Shown piece after piece: positions 41,506-50,700 of a DNA stretch of 64,000 nt. Under the pieces are notes generated by a model, which searched no databases, was not told the DNA's origin, and worked only from the letters and a program-made list of their open reading frames with translations. Position numbers and translations under genes: made by a program. Position 1 is the stretch's first letter. Each line of letters begins with the position of its first letter. This DNA is from JADKAV01 sp963818505 (GTDB lineage Bacteria > Actinomycetota > Actinomycetes > S36-B12 > UBA10799). The DNA lies in contig CAWFSJ010000007.1 of assembly GCA_963818505.1 (NCBI GenBank), forward strand, positions 310,001 to 374,000, in the 5' to 3' direction.

Positions 41506-42215
41506 GGGGGGCCGAACCCGGTCTCGCGCAGCACGTCGCGGCCTTGCGGACTCAGCACGAGGTCGACGAACTCGCGTGCCTGTGGGTCCTCGCTCACCTG
41601 GACTATCGGATAGCGGTTCACCGTGTTGTCGCCGGTGGCGATCGGAATCGCGTCCACCGCCGGGCCGGCGGTTCGCACATCGGAGGCGTACACGATCCCA
41701 GCATCCGCCTCACCAGCGCGGACCTTGCCGAGCACGTCGGTCACCGAGTTCTCCTCGCTGTCCGCCGAGATGTCGATGCCACTGCGGGCCTCGATCCGGG
41801 AGGTCGCGGCCCCGCACGGGACCTGGGGTGCGCACACCACCACCAGCAGGTCCGGGCTGGCCAGGTCCGCTAGACCTGTTACCCGCCCGGGATTGCCCGC
41901 GGGCACGACGATCTGCATAGTGTTCGTCGCGAAGATCTGCGCGCCGGTGAGGCCCGACGCATCCATGGTGGCTTCGTCTGCAGTTGCCAGTACGTCTGCG
42001 CGCGCACCCTGTTGGATCTGGGCGACGAGGTCCGCCGAACCGGCGAAGTTGAAGGTGATGCTCGAACCCGGGTTGTTCTGCTCGAACACTGCCTCCAGTC
42101 GCTCGAACGGCACTTTCAGCGAGGAGGCCGCGAAGACGGTGACTTCAGGCTCGTCCGGTGCCGAGCAGGCCGTTGTTGCCAAGGTCAGGATCAGTGTCGC
42201 GATCAGGGCTCTCAT
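41502..42215 (-). CDS. modA: molybdate-binding lipoprotein
   Basis: A 237-residue solute-binding lipoprotein: signal 'MRALIATLILTLATTAC' with the lipobox Cys at 17, then 'VTVFAASSLKVPFERLEAVF' (Ser-Ser anion ligand region), 'FNFAGSADLVAQIQQGARAD' and 'ADAGIVYASDV'. These are the classic ModA positions. ATG overlaps the stop of the regulator gene (ATGA), so the transporter is co-transcribed with its presumed regulator. Confidence 0.93.
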   Translation of the reverse strand: MRALIATLILTLATTACSAPDEPEVTVFAASSLKVPFERLEAVFEQNNPGSSITFNFAGSADLVAQIQQGARADVLATADEATMDASGLTGAQIFATNTMQIVVPAGNPGRVTGLADLASPDLLVVVCAPQVPCGAATSRIEARSGIDISADSEENSVTDVLGKVRAGEADAGIVYASDVRTAGPAVDAIPIATGDNTVNRYPIVQVSEDPQAREFVDLVLSPQGRDVLRETGFGPP

Positions 42216-42598
42216 GGGGCTTCGACGATCACGTTGGTGGATTTGACCACCGCGGTAGCCACGCTGCCCACTTCCAGTCCGAGGTCTCGCACCGCCTCGC
42301 TGGACATCAGTGAGACCACCCTGTGGGCACCGCACTGCAACTCGACCTGGGCCATGACCGCATCCATCCGGATCTCGGTGACCAGACCCCGGAACCTGTT
42401 GCGCGCCGAACTGCGCTGCAGGCCGTCCTGCGGCTGGGCTCGCTCGCGCAGGTGGTCTGCCAGTTGCGCCCCATCGATCACCTGGCGCCCAGCTTCGTCG
42501 GTAGTGACCGACAGTCGGCCCGCGTCGACCAGTCTGCGGACGGTGTCATCACTGACGTTGAGGAGTTCAGCGGCATCTCTGATCCGCAGTTGCGGCAT
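42212..42598 (-). CDS. HTH-Mop molybdate-responsive regulator
   Basis: A 128-residue protein: an N-terminal excisionase/MerR-like helix-turn-helix ('RIRDAAELLNVSDDTVRRLV' with 'DAGRLSVTTDEAGRQVIDG') and a C-terminal Mop/TOBE oxyanion-binding domain ('NRFRGLVTEIRMDAVMAQVE' to 'SVATAVVKSTNVIVEAP'). It likely senses molybdate and controls the modABC genes that follow with overlapping codons. It is not the E. coli ModE arrangement, which has a different HTH and two Mop domains. ATG 42598 is chosen over upstream codons because the HTH starts there. Confidence 0.85.
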   Translation of the reverse strand: MPQLRIRDAAELLNVSDDTVRRLVDAGRLSVTTDEAGRQVIDGAQLADHLRERAQPQDGLQRSSARNRFRGLVTEIRMDAVMAQVELQCGAHRVVSLMSSEAVRDLGLEVGSVATAVVKSTNVIVEAP

Positions 42599-42611
42599 GG
42601 AGCAGACGATA
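42599..42611 (-). promoter_or_regulatory. candidate leaderless promoter of the molybdate operon
   Basis: On the minus strand a TATCGT hexamer (TAnnnT class, 42611-42606) ends 7 bases before the ATG at 42598, and no Shine-Dalgarno is present, so transcription probably starts at the ATG. Sequence prediction only. Confidence 0.4.
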
Positions 42612-42764
42612 TCAGCGCATTTGCGTCCATGTGGGCGCCGATGCCTTCTGGTGGGGATGCAACGGCGCTCCCAGTCCACCCGGTCACGGACGCGCGGACC
42701 TGTGATCGCGCATTAGGGGTACCTGACTCGCTAGTTTCACCCTCATCGAGGAATGGAGTCAGCC

Positions 42765-44264
42765 ATGGCCCACGGTCCCTTGCCCGGAGCCGGTGACAGC
42801 GGTCCCGTTGTGGAAGAGAAGTACCACACCGGTCGCGTCCTGCGAATGGCCATCGTGGCCGCGCTGGGAGGCTTCCTGTTCGGTTTCGACTCGGCTGTGG
42901 TCAACGGCACGGTCGACGCCCTCAAGGTCAAGTTCGACATCGGTGGGGCAATCGGTTTCGTTGTGGCGATCGCACTGCTGGGCTCCGCAGTGGGCGCCTG
43001 GTTCGCCGGAACCCTGGCCAACAAGTTCGGCCGCCGCCGGGTCATGGTCATAGCTGCAGTCCTGTTCCTGATAGCAGCAATCGGTCAGGCCTTCCCGCTT
43101 GGCGTCGCAGACCTGATGTTCTGGCGGTTCATCGGCGGCGCCGGTATCGGCATCGCATCTGTGATCGCGCCCATGTACATCGCCGAGATCGCGCCGGCCC
43201 AACTTCGCGGACGCCTGGGTTCCCTGCAGCAGCTGGCCATCGTCTTGGGCATCTTCACAACCGCACTTACCAACTACTTCATCCTCAACGCCGCCAGTGC
43301 CGGCAAGCCGGAGACGAGCGCGAACAACACGTGGTTGCTGGGCCTGGAAGCGTGGCAGTGGATGTTCCTGGTCATGCTGATCCCGGCGATCGTCTACGGC
43401 AGTCTGGCGCTGACGATCCCCGAGTCGCCGCGCTACCTGGTGGCGATCGGCAAGGACGAAGAGGCCGCTGAGGTGCTATCCAACGTGCTCGATGGGGACC
43501 AGCACGCCAAGGTTGCCGAGATCAAAGCCTCGCTGTCAGGCGATCACAAACCGACATTCAGTGACCTCAAGGGCAAGGCTCTGGGGCTTCAACCGATCGT
43601 GTGGATCGGTATCGGGTTGAGCGTCTTCCAGCAGTTCGTGGGCATCAACGTGATCTTCTACTACTCCAACAGCATCTGGGCATCGGTTGGTTTCGATGAG
43701 TCCCAGGCGTTCCTGATCACGTTGATCACCAACACCACGAACGTCGTCGTGACTCTGGTCGCCATCTCGCTGGTCGATCGAATCGGACGCAAACCATTGC
43801 TCCTGGTCGGCTCGGCCGGAATGGCGGTGACGCTGGGAGTCATGGCCTTGTTGTTCGGCACGGCCGCCACATGCACGCAGGCCCTCGTCGATGCCGGTCA
43901 AGCCGGCTGTTCTGGGGTGGACTCCATCGGCACGCCCTACCTGACCGGGGCGGCAGGTCCTATGGCAGTGGTCGCGGCGAACCTGTACGTCGTGTTCTTC
44001 GGAGTCTCGTGGGGCCCGGTCGTGTGGGTGCTACTGGGCGAGATGTTCCCGAACCGGATCCGGGCCGCAGCCTTGGCCGTGGCCGCCGCTGCGCAGTGGA
44101 TTGCGAACTTCCTCGTCAGTGTCTCGTTCCCGGGGATGTCCGACATCGGCTTGGGTTTCGCCTATGGCGTCTTCACGGTGTTCGCTGTCCTGTCCTTCTT
44201 CTTCGTGGCGAAGTTCATCAGGGAGACCAAGGGCATGAGTCTGGAGGACATGCACGGCGCTTGA
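42765..44264 (+). CDS. MFS sugar transporter (sugar porter family)
   Basis: A 499-residue, 12-helix symporter. Sugar-porter signatures: 'AALGGFLFGFDSAVVNGTVD', 'GTLANKFGRRRVM' (loop 2-3), 'YIAEIAPAQLRGRLGSLQQL' (PESTRG-like), 'PESPRYLVAIGKDEEA', 'QQFVGINVIFYYS', 'VDRIGRKPLLLVG' and 'RETKGMSLEDM'. The substrate is probably a hexose or pentose taken up with protons. ATG 42765 has GGAG six bases before it; ATG 42753 is in frame but its GAGGA directly abuts it. Confidence 0.92.
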   Translation: MAHGPLPGAGDSGPVVEEKYHTGRVLRMAIVAALGGFLFGFDSAVVNGTVDALKVKFDIGGAIGFVVAIALLGSAVGAWFAGTLANKFGRRRVMVIAAVLFLIAAIGQAFPLGVADLMFWRFIGGAGIGIASVIAPMYIAEIAPAQLRGRLGSLQQLAIVLGIFTTALTNYFILNAASAGKPETSANNTWLLGLEAWQWMFLVMLIPAIVYGSLALTIPESPRYLVAIGKDEEAAEVLSNVLDGDQHAKVAEIKASLSGDHKPTFSDLKGKALGLQPIVWIGIGLSVFQQFVGINVIFYYSNSIWASVGFDESQAFLITLITNTTNVVVTLVAISLVDRIGRKPLLLVGSAGMAVTLGVMALLFGTAATCTQALVDAGQAGCSGVDSIGTPYLTGAAGPMAVVAANLYVVFFGVSWGPVVWVLLGEMFPNRIRAAALAVAAAAQWIANFLVSVSFPGMSDIGLGFAYGVFTVFAVLSFFFVAKFIRETKGMSLEDMHGA

Positions 44265-44331
44265 CGCGTCGCGCGCCCGAGCCGTTCGTGACTGTTCGTA
44301 ATCGGCGCCCCCGTGGATTCCTTCTCATCGC

Positions 44332-44345
44332 CACGCCTAGGCGTG
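44332..44345. other. 14-bp perfect palindrome upstream of the DUF2510 gene
   Basis: CACGCCTAGGCGTG is a perfect palindrome in the 121-base gap after the sugar porter, 41 bases before the next start. It could be a terminator stem for the transporter or an operator for the DUF2510 gene. A TACTGT hexamer (44351-44356) downstream could serve as a -10 for that gene. Confidence 0.4.
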
Positions 44346-44385
44346 CCGACTACTGTTTAGACAGGCGAACGAAAGGTGCGGCGAG

Positions 44386-45789
44386 ATGGCTAACGGAAAC
44401 CCGTCCCCTGGTTGGTACCAGGACCCGCGGGATGCCAGCCAGGTGCGCTGGTGGGACGGCGGGGGATGGTCGGAGAACACTCAGCCGATGCCAGGCGCGC
44501 AGGTGCCCGGCCCCAGCGTTCCCACCCCCGAGCCCGTCGATCCCTGGACCGCGGCAAGTCAGGCCCCGGCCCAGCCGGAGCAGCAGCAGTGGGGTCAGGC
44601 CCCGGCTCAGCCGGAGCAGCAGCAGTGGGGTCAGGCCCCGGCTCAGCCGGAGCAGCAGCAGTGGGGTCAGGCCCCGGCTCAGCCGGAGCAGCAGCAGTGG
44701 GGTCAGGCCCCGGCTCAGCCGGAGCAGCAGCAGTGGGGTCAGGCCCCGGCTCAGCCGGAGCAGCAGCAGTGGGGTCAGGCCCCGGCTCAGCCGGAGCAGC
44801 AGCAGTGGGGTCAGGCCCCTGCCCAGCCGGAGCAGCAGCAGTGGGGTCAGGCCCCTGCCCAGCCGGAGCAGCAGCAGTGGGGTCAGGCCCCTGCCCAGCC
44901 GGAGCAGCAGCAGTGGGGTCAGGCCCCTGCCCAGCCGGAGCAGCAGCAGTGGGGTCAGGCCCCTGCTCAGCCGGAAGGCGGTTGGCAACAGCCACCCGGC
45001 GGGACATGGGGATCGGCCGTTCCTCCGGCAGCGGTGCCCCAGGGTCTGGCACCCGGCTCGCCCATGGGTCAGACCAACGTCTTCCCGACGGCCGAGAGCA
45101 TCGACCCCCTCACCGGAATGCCCGTCACGGCAGCGGACGGCCGACCCAAGACCTCGGGCAAGCGCCTCGCAGCACTGGTGATCGGAACCTTGCTGGTCGG
45201 GGTGCTGATCCTGGGTCTGCTCTGGTTCTTCCTGTTCCGTGGATCCAGCACGGGCGGATCGGGAAGCACCAACGGGCAGGTCGACGTGACGGCCACATTC
45301 TCAGGAACGGTGGACCCAGCCTGCTCCGATCTGGGGGCCGCGCTCACTGCCGACGACCTGAGTACCTCAGTGGCGGCCCGGCTCAACGACGTGGCGATCG
45401 CGAAGGACCTGGAGGAGAACCAGGCCTACTTCGAGCAACTGGCCAAGGACATCAAGCCGATCATGGACCAGTATCAGAGTGCGTGTATCGCCGCCGTGTC
45501 AGCGGGTAATGCCCCGGAGTTCTACCGCACGTTCGTCGAGACGTTCCAGTCCTCGGTGACCGACGGCGCATCCGTGGCGACGACCGCGCTGGACAATGGC
45601 GGTCAGGTCGACCCGGCCGACGCTGAGAAACTGCGTGCCGAGGCCAGCAAGCTCGAGGCCAGTGCAGCCGCGGTGATTTCCATCTCGGGGTCGCCGTCGC
45701 CGTCCGCGTCGCCCACATCAACGGCCACACCGTCGGAATCCGGGACGCCAGCAGCCACTGAATCCCCCGCTGCCAGTCCCATCGGCTAA
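44386..45789 (+). CDS. DUF2510 membrane protein with perfect APAQPEQQQWGQ tandem repeats
   Basis: A 467-residue, probably type II membrane protein. An N-terminal DUF2510 domain ('PGWYQDPRDASQVRWWDGG') is followed by 11 perfect copies plus a partial copy of the 12-residue unit APAQPEQQQWGQ (residues about 60-197), a linker, one membrane helix ('LAALVIGTLLVGVLILGLLW', near 265-285) and an extracytoplasmic domain with two Cys ('DPACSDLG' and 'YQSACIAAV') ending in a Ser/Thr/Pro-rich tail. The Gln/Pro repeat is low-complexity and cytoplasmic by this topology. No enzyme motif; a scaffold or cell-envelope role is possible. Confidence 0.8.
   Translation: MANGNPSPGWYQDPRDASQVRWWDGGGWSENTQPMPGAQVPGPSVPTPEPVDPWTAASQAPAQPEQQQWGQAPAQPEQQQWGQAPAQPEQQQWGQAPAQPEQQQWGQAPAQPEQQQWGQAPAQPEQQQWGQAPAQPEQQQWGQAPAQPEQQQWGQAPAQPEQQQWGQAPAQPEQQQWGQAPAQPEQQQWGQAPAQPEGGWQQPPGGTWGSAVPPAAVPQGLAPGSPMGQTNVFPTAESIDPLTGMPVTAADGRPKTSGKRLAALVIGTLLVGVLILGLLWFFLFRGSSTGGSGSTNGQVDVTATFSGTVDPACSDLGAALTADDLSTSVAARLNDVAIAKDLEENQAYFEQLAKDIKPIMDQYQSACIAAVSAGNAPEFYRTFVETFQSSVTDGASVATTALDNGGQVDPADAEKLRAEASKLEASAAAVISISGSPSPSASPTSTATPSESGTPAATESPAASPIG
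44563..44976 (+). repeat. 36-bp coding tandem repeat, 11 full copies plus partial
   Basis: Period 36 bases, in frame. Copies fall into blocks by silent changes: copy 1 (gccccggcccag), copies 2-7 (gccccggctcag) and copies 8-11 (gcccctgcccag), then a partial copy (gcccctgctcag). Identity within blocks points to very recent unit-by-unit duplication by slippage or unequal recombination. Copy number is likely variable between strains, and collapse in short-read assemblies is likely. Confidence 0.95.
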
Positions 45790-45798
45790 CTTCGGGTA

Positions 45799-47775
45799 GT
45801 GCCCGAACCTTTGTGGCGGCCCGACGTGGCCGCCGTCCAGCGTTCATCGGTCCGCAAGGTGATGGATGAAGTTGAAGCCATCACGGACATGCCGATGGTC
45901 ACGATGGCCGACTTCCACGACTTCTCCGTGGAATCGCCCGGCGATTTCTGGGATCTGGTCTGGGGCGAGTGCGATGTTGTGGGGGACAGGGGCGACGGCC
46001 CCGCTGTGGTTCCACCCCCTGCCGGGCACGATCTGCGCGGGACCAAGTTCTTCCCCGCCGCGACCCTGAACTACGCGGAGAACCTGCTGGCCGGTCAGAC
46101 CTTGCCGGGAGCGGCCGACACCGCACTGGTGTTCAGGCGCGAAGACGGCCAGCGCCGTGTGTGGTCGTGGTCGCAACTGGGCGAAGCGGTGGGCTCGGTG
46201 CGCCGGGGGCTTCTGGATGCGGGAGTGGGCCAGGGCGACGTCGTGGCGGCTTGGATGCCCAACACCCCCGAGACGGTGATCACCATGCTGGCTGCTCAGG
46301 CCATCGGGGCGGTGTTCACCTCGACGAGTCCGGACTTCGGCCCGGCCGGTGTTCTGGACCGGTTCTCCCAGGTGGGCCCGAAGGTGCTGGTCGCTGCTGA
46401 CGGCTACGTATACGCCGAGAAACGTCATGATCGCCGCGGTGCTCTGCGTGAGATCGCACAGGGGCTGCCCAGCCTGCGTCAGGTGTGGTTGGTGGGTGAG
46501 CTCGATCAGGACGCCACGGTGGAGTTGGATCAGACCACCATCGCCTTCAGCGACCTCCTCGCGCGGCCCGCGGAACTGGACTTCGAGCAGATGCCCTTCG
46601 ACGCCGCGGGCTTCGTCCTGTACTCCTCGGGCACGACCGGGGTCCCCAAGTGCATCCTGCACAGGTCAGCCGGATTCCTGCTCAAGCACGCGTCCGAGCA
46701 ACGGTGGAGCATGGACATCCGGGCAGGTGACAGGGTCTTCTGGTTCACCACCTGCGGTTGGATGATGTGGAACTGGTTGGTGAGCGCGCTGGCTGCTGGT
46801 GCCACCGTGATCCTCTACGACGGCTCGCCCTTCCACCCCGGTCCCGATCATCTCTGGGAGATCGCCGAGCAGGAGCAGATCACGTTGTTCGGGGTCAGCG
46901 CCAAGTACCTCGATGCCTGCAGCAAGCAGGGCCTGACTCCCGGCACGAGCAGGGACCTCTCGTCGCTGCGCACCGTGGGCTCCACGGGGTCGCCGCTGTC
47001 GCCCGAAGGGTTTGAGTACGTGTACGAAGCGGTCAAGCCCGACGTTCATCTGGCCTCCATCTCGGGAGGGACCGATATCTGCGGATGCTTCGCGTTGGGC
47101 GATCCCACTTCGCCGGTATGGCCCGGGGAGTTGCAGGCGCCGGCTCTCGGTGCCGACGTCGACGTGCTCGACGAGGACGGTTCGAGTCTGCGCGGCCAGG
47201 CCGGTGTGACCGGTGAACTGGTGTGTCGCAACGCCCTGCCGAGCATGCCGATCGGTTTCGTCAGTGATCCGGGTGACACGAAGTACACGGCTGCCTACTT
47301 CGAACGATTCCCTGGCCTTTGGACACATGGGGACTTCGCGGCGTGGACAGAGCACGACGGTCTTGTGATCCTGGGTCGCTCCGACGCGACGCTCAATGCC
47401 GCTGGTGTGCGCATCGGCACCGCGGAGATCTACCGGCAGGTCGAGGCCCTCGACGAGGTTCTGGAGGCCATCGCCGTCGGGCAGGAGTTCGACGACGACA
47501 CCCGGATCGTGCTGTTCGTGCGTCTCATCCCGGGCCACGAACTCGACGATCTGCTGCGCGCTCGCATTATCAAGCGCCTGCGCGAACGGTGCTCTCCGCG
47601 ACACGTGCCAGCCCGGATCATCGCCGTGCAGGACATGCCGCGCACACGATCGGGCAAACTGGCGGAGTTGGCGGTCGCTGATGTCGTCCACGGACGCTCT
47701 GTGCGCAACACCCAAGCACTGGCGAATCCGGAGAGCCTGAAACTCTTCGTCGATCTGGAGGAACTCAAGACATGA
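45799..47775 (+). CDS. acetoacetyl-CoA synthetase (acetoacetate-CoA ligase)
   Basis: A 658-residue ANL-superfamily enzyme activating acetoacetate with ATP and CoA. Motifs: 'NYAENLLAG', 'SPDFGPAGVLDRFSQVGP', the A3 core 'LYSSGTTGVPKCILHRSAG', 'TTCGWMMWNWLVSALAAG', 'GSTGSPLSPEGFEYVY', 'SISGGTDICGCFALG', 'GDFAAWTEHDGLVILGRSD' and the C-terminal catalytic Lys in 'TRSGKLAELAVADVV'. The WMMWN and GGTDICG motifs separate it from acetyl-CoA synthetases. Start GTG 45799 follows the previous stop by 9 bases; its stop overlaps lysX (ATGA). Confidence 0.93.
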   Translation: MPEPLWRPDVAAVQRSSVRKVMDEVEAITDMPMVTMADFHDFSVESPGDFWDLVWGECDVVGDRGDGPAVVPPPAGHDLRGTKFFPAATLNYAENLLAGQTLPGAADTALVFRREDGQRRVWSWSQLGEAVGSVRRGLLDAGVGQGDVVAAWMPNTPETVITMLAAQAIGAVFTSTSPDFGPAGVLDRFSQVGPKVLVAADGYVYAEKRHDRRGALREIAQGLPSLRQVWLVGELDQDATVELDQTTIAFSDLLARPAELDFEQMPFDAAGFVLYSSGTTGVPKCILHRSAGFLLKHASEQRWSMDIRAGDRVFWFTTCGWMMWNWLVSALAAGATVILYDGSPFHPGPDHLWEIAEQEQITLFGVSAKYLDACSKQGLTPGTSRDLSSLRTVGSTGSPLSPEGFEYVYEAVKPDVHLASISGGTDICGCFALGDPTSPVWPGELQAPALGADVDVLDEDGSSLRGQAGVTGELVCRNALPSMPIGFVSDPGDTKYTAAYFERFPGLWTHGDFAAWTEHDGLVILGRSDATLNAAGVRIGTAEIYRQVEALDEVLEAIAVGQEFDDDTRIVLFVRLIPGHELDDLLRARIIKRLRERCSPRHVPARIIAVQDMPRTRSGKLAELAVADVVHGRSVRNTQALANPESLKLFVDLEELKT

Positions 47776-50700
47776 CCCTCGACGCAGCGCAAACCTCGGC
47801 GCAGGATCTGAATCGCCGGATCGAGACCGACATACCGCGCAGGCGTTATGTGCCGGGCTCGGGCTGGACCAGCCACGTGCCCAACTTGCTTCGCACGCTG
47901 TTGCTGATTGTGGCTGTTTTCAGCGCAGTCACCGCGGTCTTCCCGCCGCTGGCAAGGGCGCTGAGCGGTGTCAGGGAAGTCATCGAGGTCGTTCTCGTGC
48001 CCGCCCCGCCGAACCTGGCGTGGGCTGCGTTGCTGGCGATATTCGGCTCCGCCTTGGGTAAGCGCAAGCGGTCAGCCTGGTGGTTCATGGTGATCCTGCT
48101 GGGCCTGGGAATGCTTGTGTCCGTGGCGCTGATCGCCTCCGAACCTGACCTGCGCACCAAGGAGATCCTCACCGCGTCGACCTCGCTGGTGCTGTTCGTG
48201 GTGCTGATCGTGTCCCGCAAGGAATTCTTTGCGGTCGTCCCGCGACGAAACGTGTTCGTGGCGATCGCCACTCTGGTCGTCGGATTCGCCATAGCCATCC
48301 CGATCGGATGGGCCATGGTGGAGGCTTTGCCGGGTTCAGTCTCGCGCGGCGATTCCTGGGGGTACTCGGCACTGAACGTCTTCGGTGGTCTCGGATCCGC
48401 CGAAACCACCGGCATCGATGGTCGCGCCACTCGGCCTGTGCCCTTCCTGCTCGGCGGGTTGGGAACGGTCGTCTATGTGGCATTCGGCTTCGCCCTGTTC
48501 CGCACGCGGGGCAACCAGGGCCGGATCAATGGCCCGGACGAGGTGGACCTGCGGGTACTGCTCCACGAGCAGGGAGACAGGGACTCGCTGGCCTACTTCG
48601 CCACCCGTCGCGACAAGTCGGTCATCTGGTCGTCCTCGCGCAAAGCGGCTGTGACGTATCGGGTGGTCAATGGCGTGAGTCTCGCGTCCGCCGATCCCAT
48701 CGGTGACCCGGAGAGTTGGCCACCGGCGATAGAAGCGTGGCTGGAGGAAGCGCGGCACTTCGGGTGGGCGCCGGCGGCGATGGGCGCTTCTGAGTCGGGT
48801 GCCGAGGCCTACGTGCGCGCCGGCCTCGAGGCTCTGTCGCTTGGCGATGAGGCGATCATCGAGTTCTCGCAATACACCCTGGACGGACGCCACATGCGCG
48901 CGGTTCGGCAGGCCGTTCACCGTCTCGAACGCGATGGGTACACCACGCGGGTCCGCCGTCACCGCGACATCCCGCAGGATCAGATGGCTGCAGTGATCGT
49001 GGACGCAGACCGGTGGCGTGACACCGACAACGAACGCGGCTTCTCGATGGCGCTGGGTCGCCTGGGCGATCCGTTGGACGGTGACTGCGTCTTGACCGAG
49101 ATCTTCGACGCCGAGGGTGTCCGCAAGGGTCTGCTCTCGTTCTCGCCGTGGGGCTCCCGGGGCATCTCCTTGGACCTCATGCGCCGCGATCCGCAGGCGG
49201 AGAACGGCTCGATGGAGACCATGGTGACGGCCACCGTACAAGCGGGCCCGGTCATCGGCGTTGACCGGCTCTCGCTGAACTTCGCGGTCATGCGCGCCAT
49301 CTTCGAGGAGGGCGCCAAGATCGGAGCCGGACCGGTGATGCGGGCGTCGCGCGGCTTGCTGATGTTCGCCAGCCGCTGGTTCCAGTTGGAGTCGATGTAC
49401 AAGTCCAACGAGAAGTACGAACCCGACTGGGTGCCGCGCTACTTGTTGTTCGAACGCTCCGGCGACCTTCCGCGGGTTGGCATCGCGGCGGGCATCGCCG
49501 AGGGTTTCGTGGAGAAGCCAGGTCTACCGTTCACCGGAACTCGCCGGGAGTCGCTGGCCGACGGTGCGGCGTTGTCGCCCGTTGCTCTTTGGGAACCTGT
49601 GGCCGCGCAGTTGAGTCAGCAGGAGGCCGAGCAGTCCGAGGTGGCACTGCGACGGCTGCCCGAGCAGGAGGTGGTGCGCAGGCACAAGCTCGAGCAGATC
49701 AGGGCGCGTGGTGTGGATCCCTACTCCACGGACTTCGACCGCACGGACATGATTGGCGACATCCGAGCACGGTTCCCGGACCTTGAAGCAGATGCGCGTA
49801 CCGGCCAGACAGTGCGCATCGCGGGGCGGGTGATGCTCAACCGGGTGACCGGCAAGCTGGTCTTCGCCCAGGTGAAGGACTGGTCCGGCCAGATGCAGGT
49901 GATGCTGTCCCTGGCCGAGGTGGGCCAGGAAGCACTCGACCGCTGGAAGAACGAGGTCGACCTCGGTGACCACGTCGGGGTTGTCGGACAGGTCATCACC
50001 AGCAAGCGCGGGGAACTGTCGGTCATGGCCACCGACTTCGTGATCACCTCGAAGTGCCTGGTGCCACTGCCCGACAAGCACGCGGGGCTCACAGACCCCG
50101 AGGCCCGAACCCGCCAGCGGTACGTGGACCTGATCGTCAACGACTCGTCACGCGAGATGGTCGCCCTGCGGTCGACGGCGATCCGGGCGCTGCGTGAGAG
50201 CCTGTGGCGCCGGGACTTCCTCGAAGTGGACACCCCGATGCTGCAGACCGTGCACGGAGGGGCGAACGCGCGTCCGTTCATCACCCACATCAACGCCTAC
50301 GACATGCGCCTGTACCTGCGGATCGCACCGGAGTTGTTCCTCAAGCGGCTGCTGGTCGGCGGTGTCGAGAAGATCTTCGAGGTCAACCGGAACTTCCGCA
50401 ATGAGGGTGCCGACACCAGCCACAACCCCGAGTTCAGCAGCCTCGAGGTCTACGACGCCTACGGGAGTTACGAGACGATGCGGGTGCTGACCCGCGATTT
50501 GATTCTGGAGATCGCCACGGCCGTGTACGGCGAGCCGATCGCGAGGCGGCCCTTGGAGGACGGCGGTTACGAGGAGGTCGATCTCTCCCCGGAGTGGCCG
50601 ACGATGACCGTGCACGGTGCGGTCAGCGCCAAGTTGGGCGAGGAGGTCACGGTCGACACCAGTGTGGAGGTTCTGCGCGCCCACGCGGCTCGCCTTGGCA

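Noticed and set aside
44563..44976. 36-bp periodicity suggesting a CRISPR array
   Set aside because: The repeats are contiguous with no spacers, are in frame and encode protein; no cas gene is present.
44350..45052. Long open frames (Leu/Arg- or Pro/Ala-rich) antisense to the DUF2510 repeats
   Set aside because: A 36-base repeat keeps every frame open. The antisense products are pure repeats without start context.
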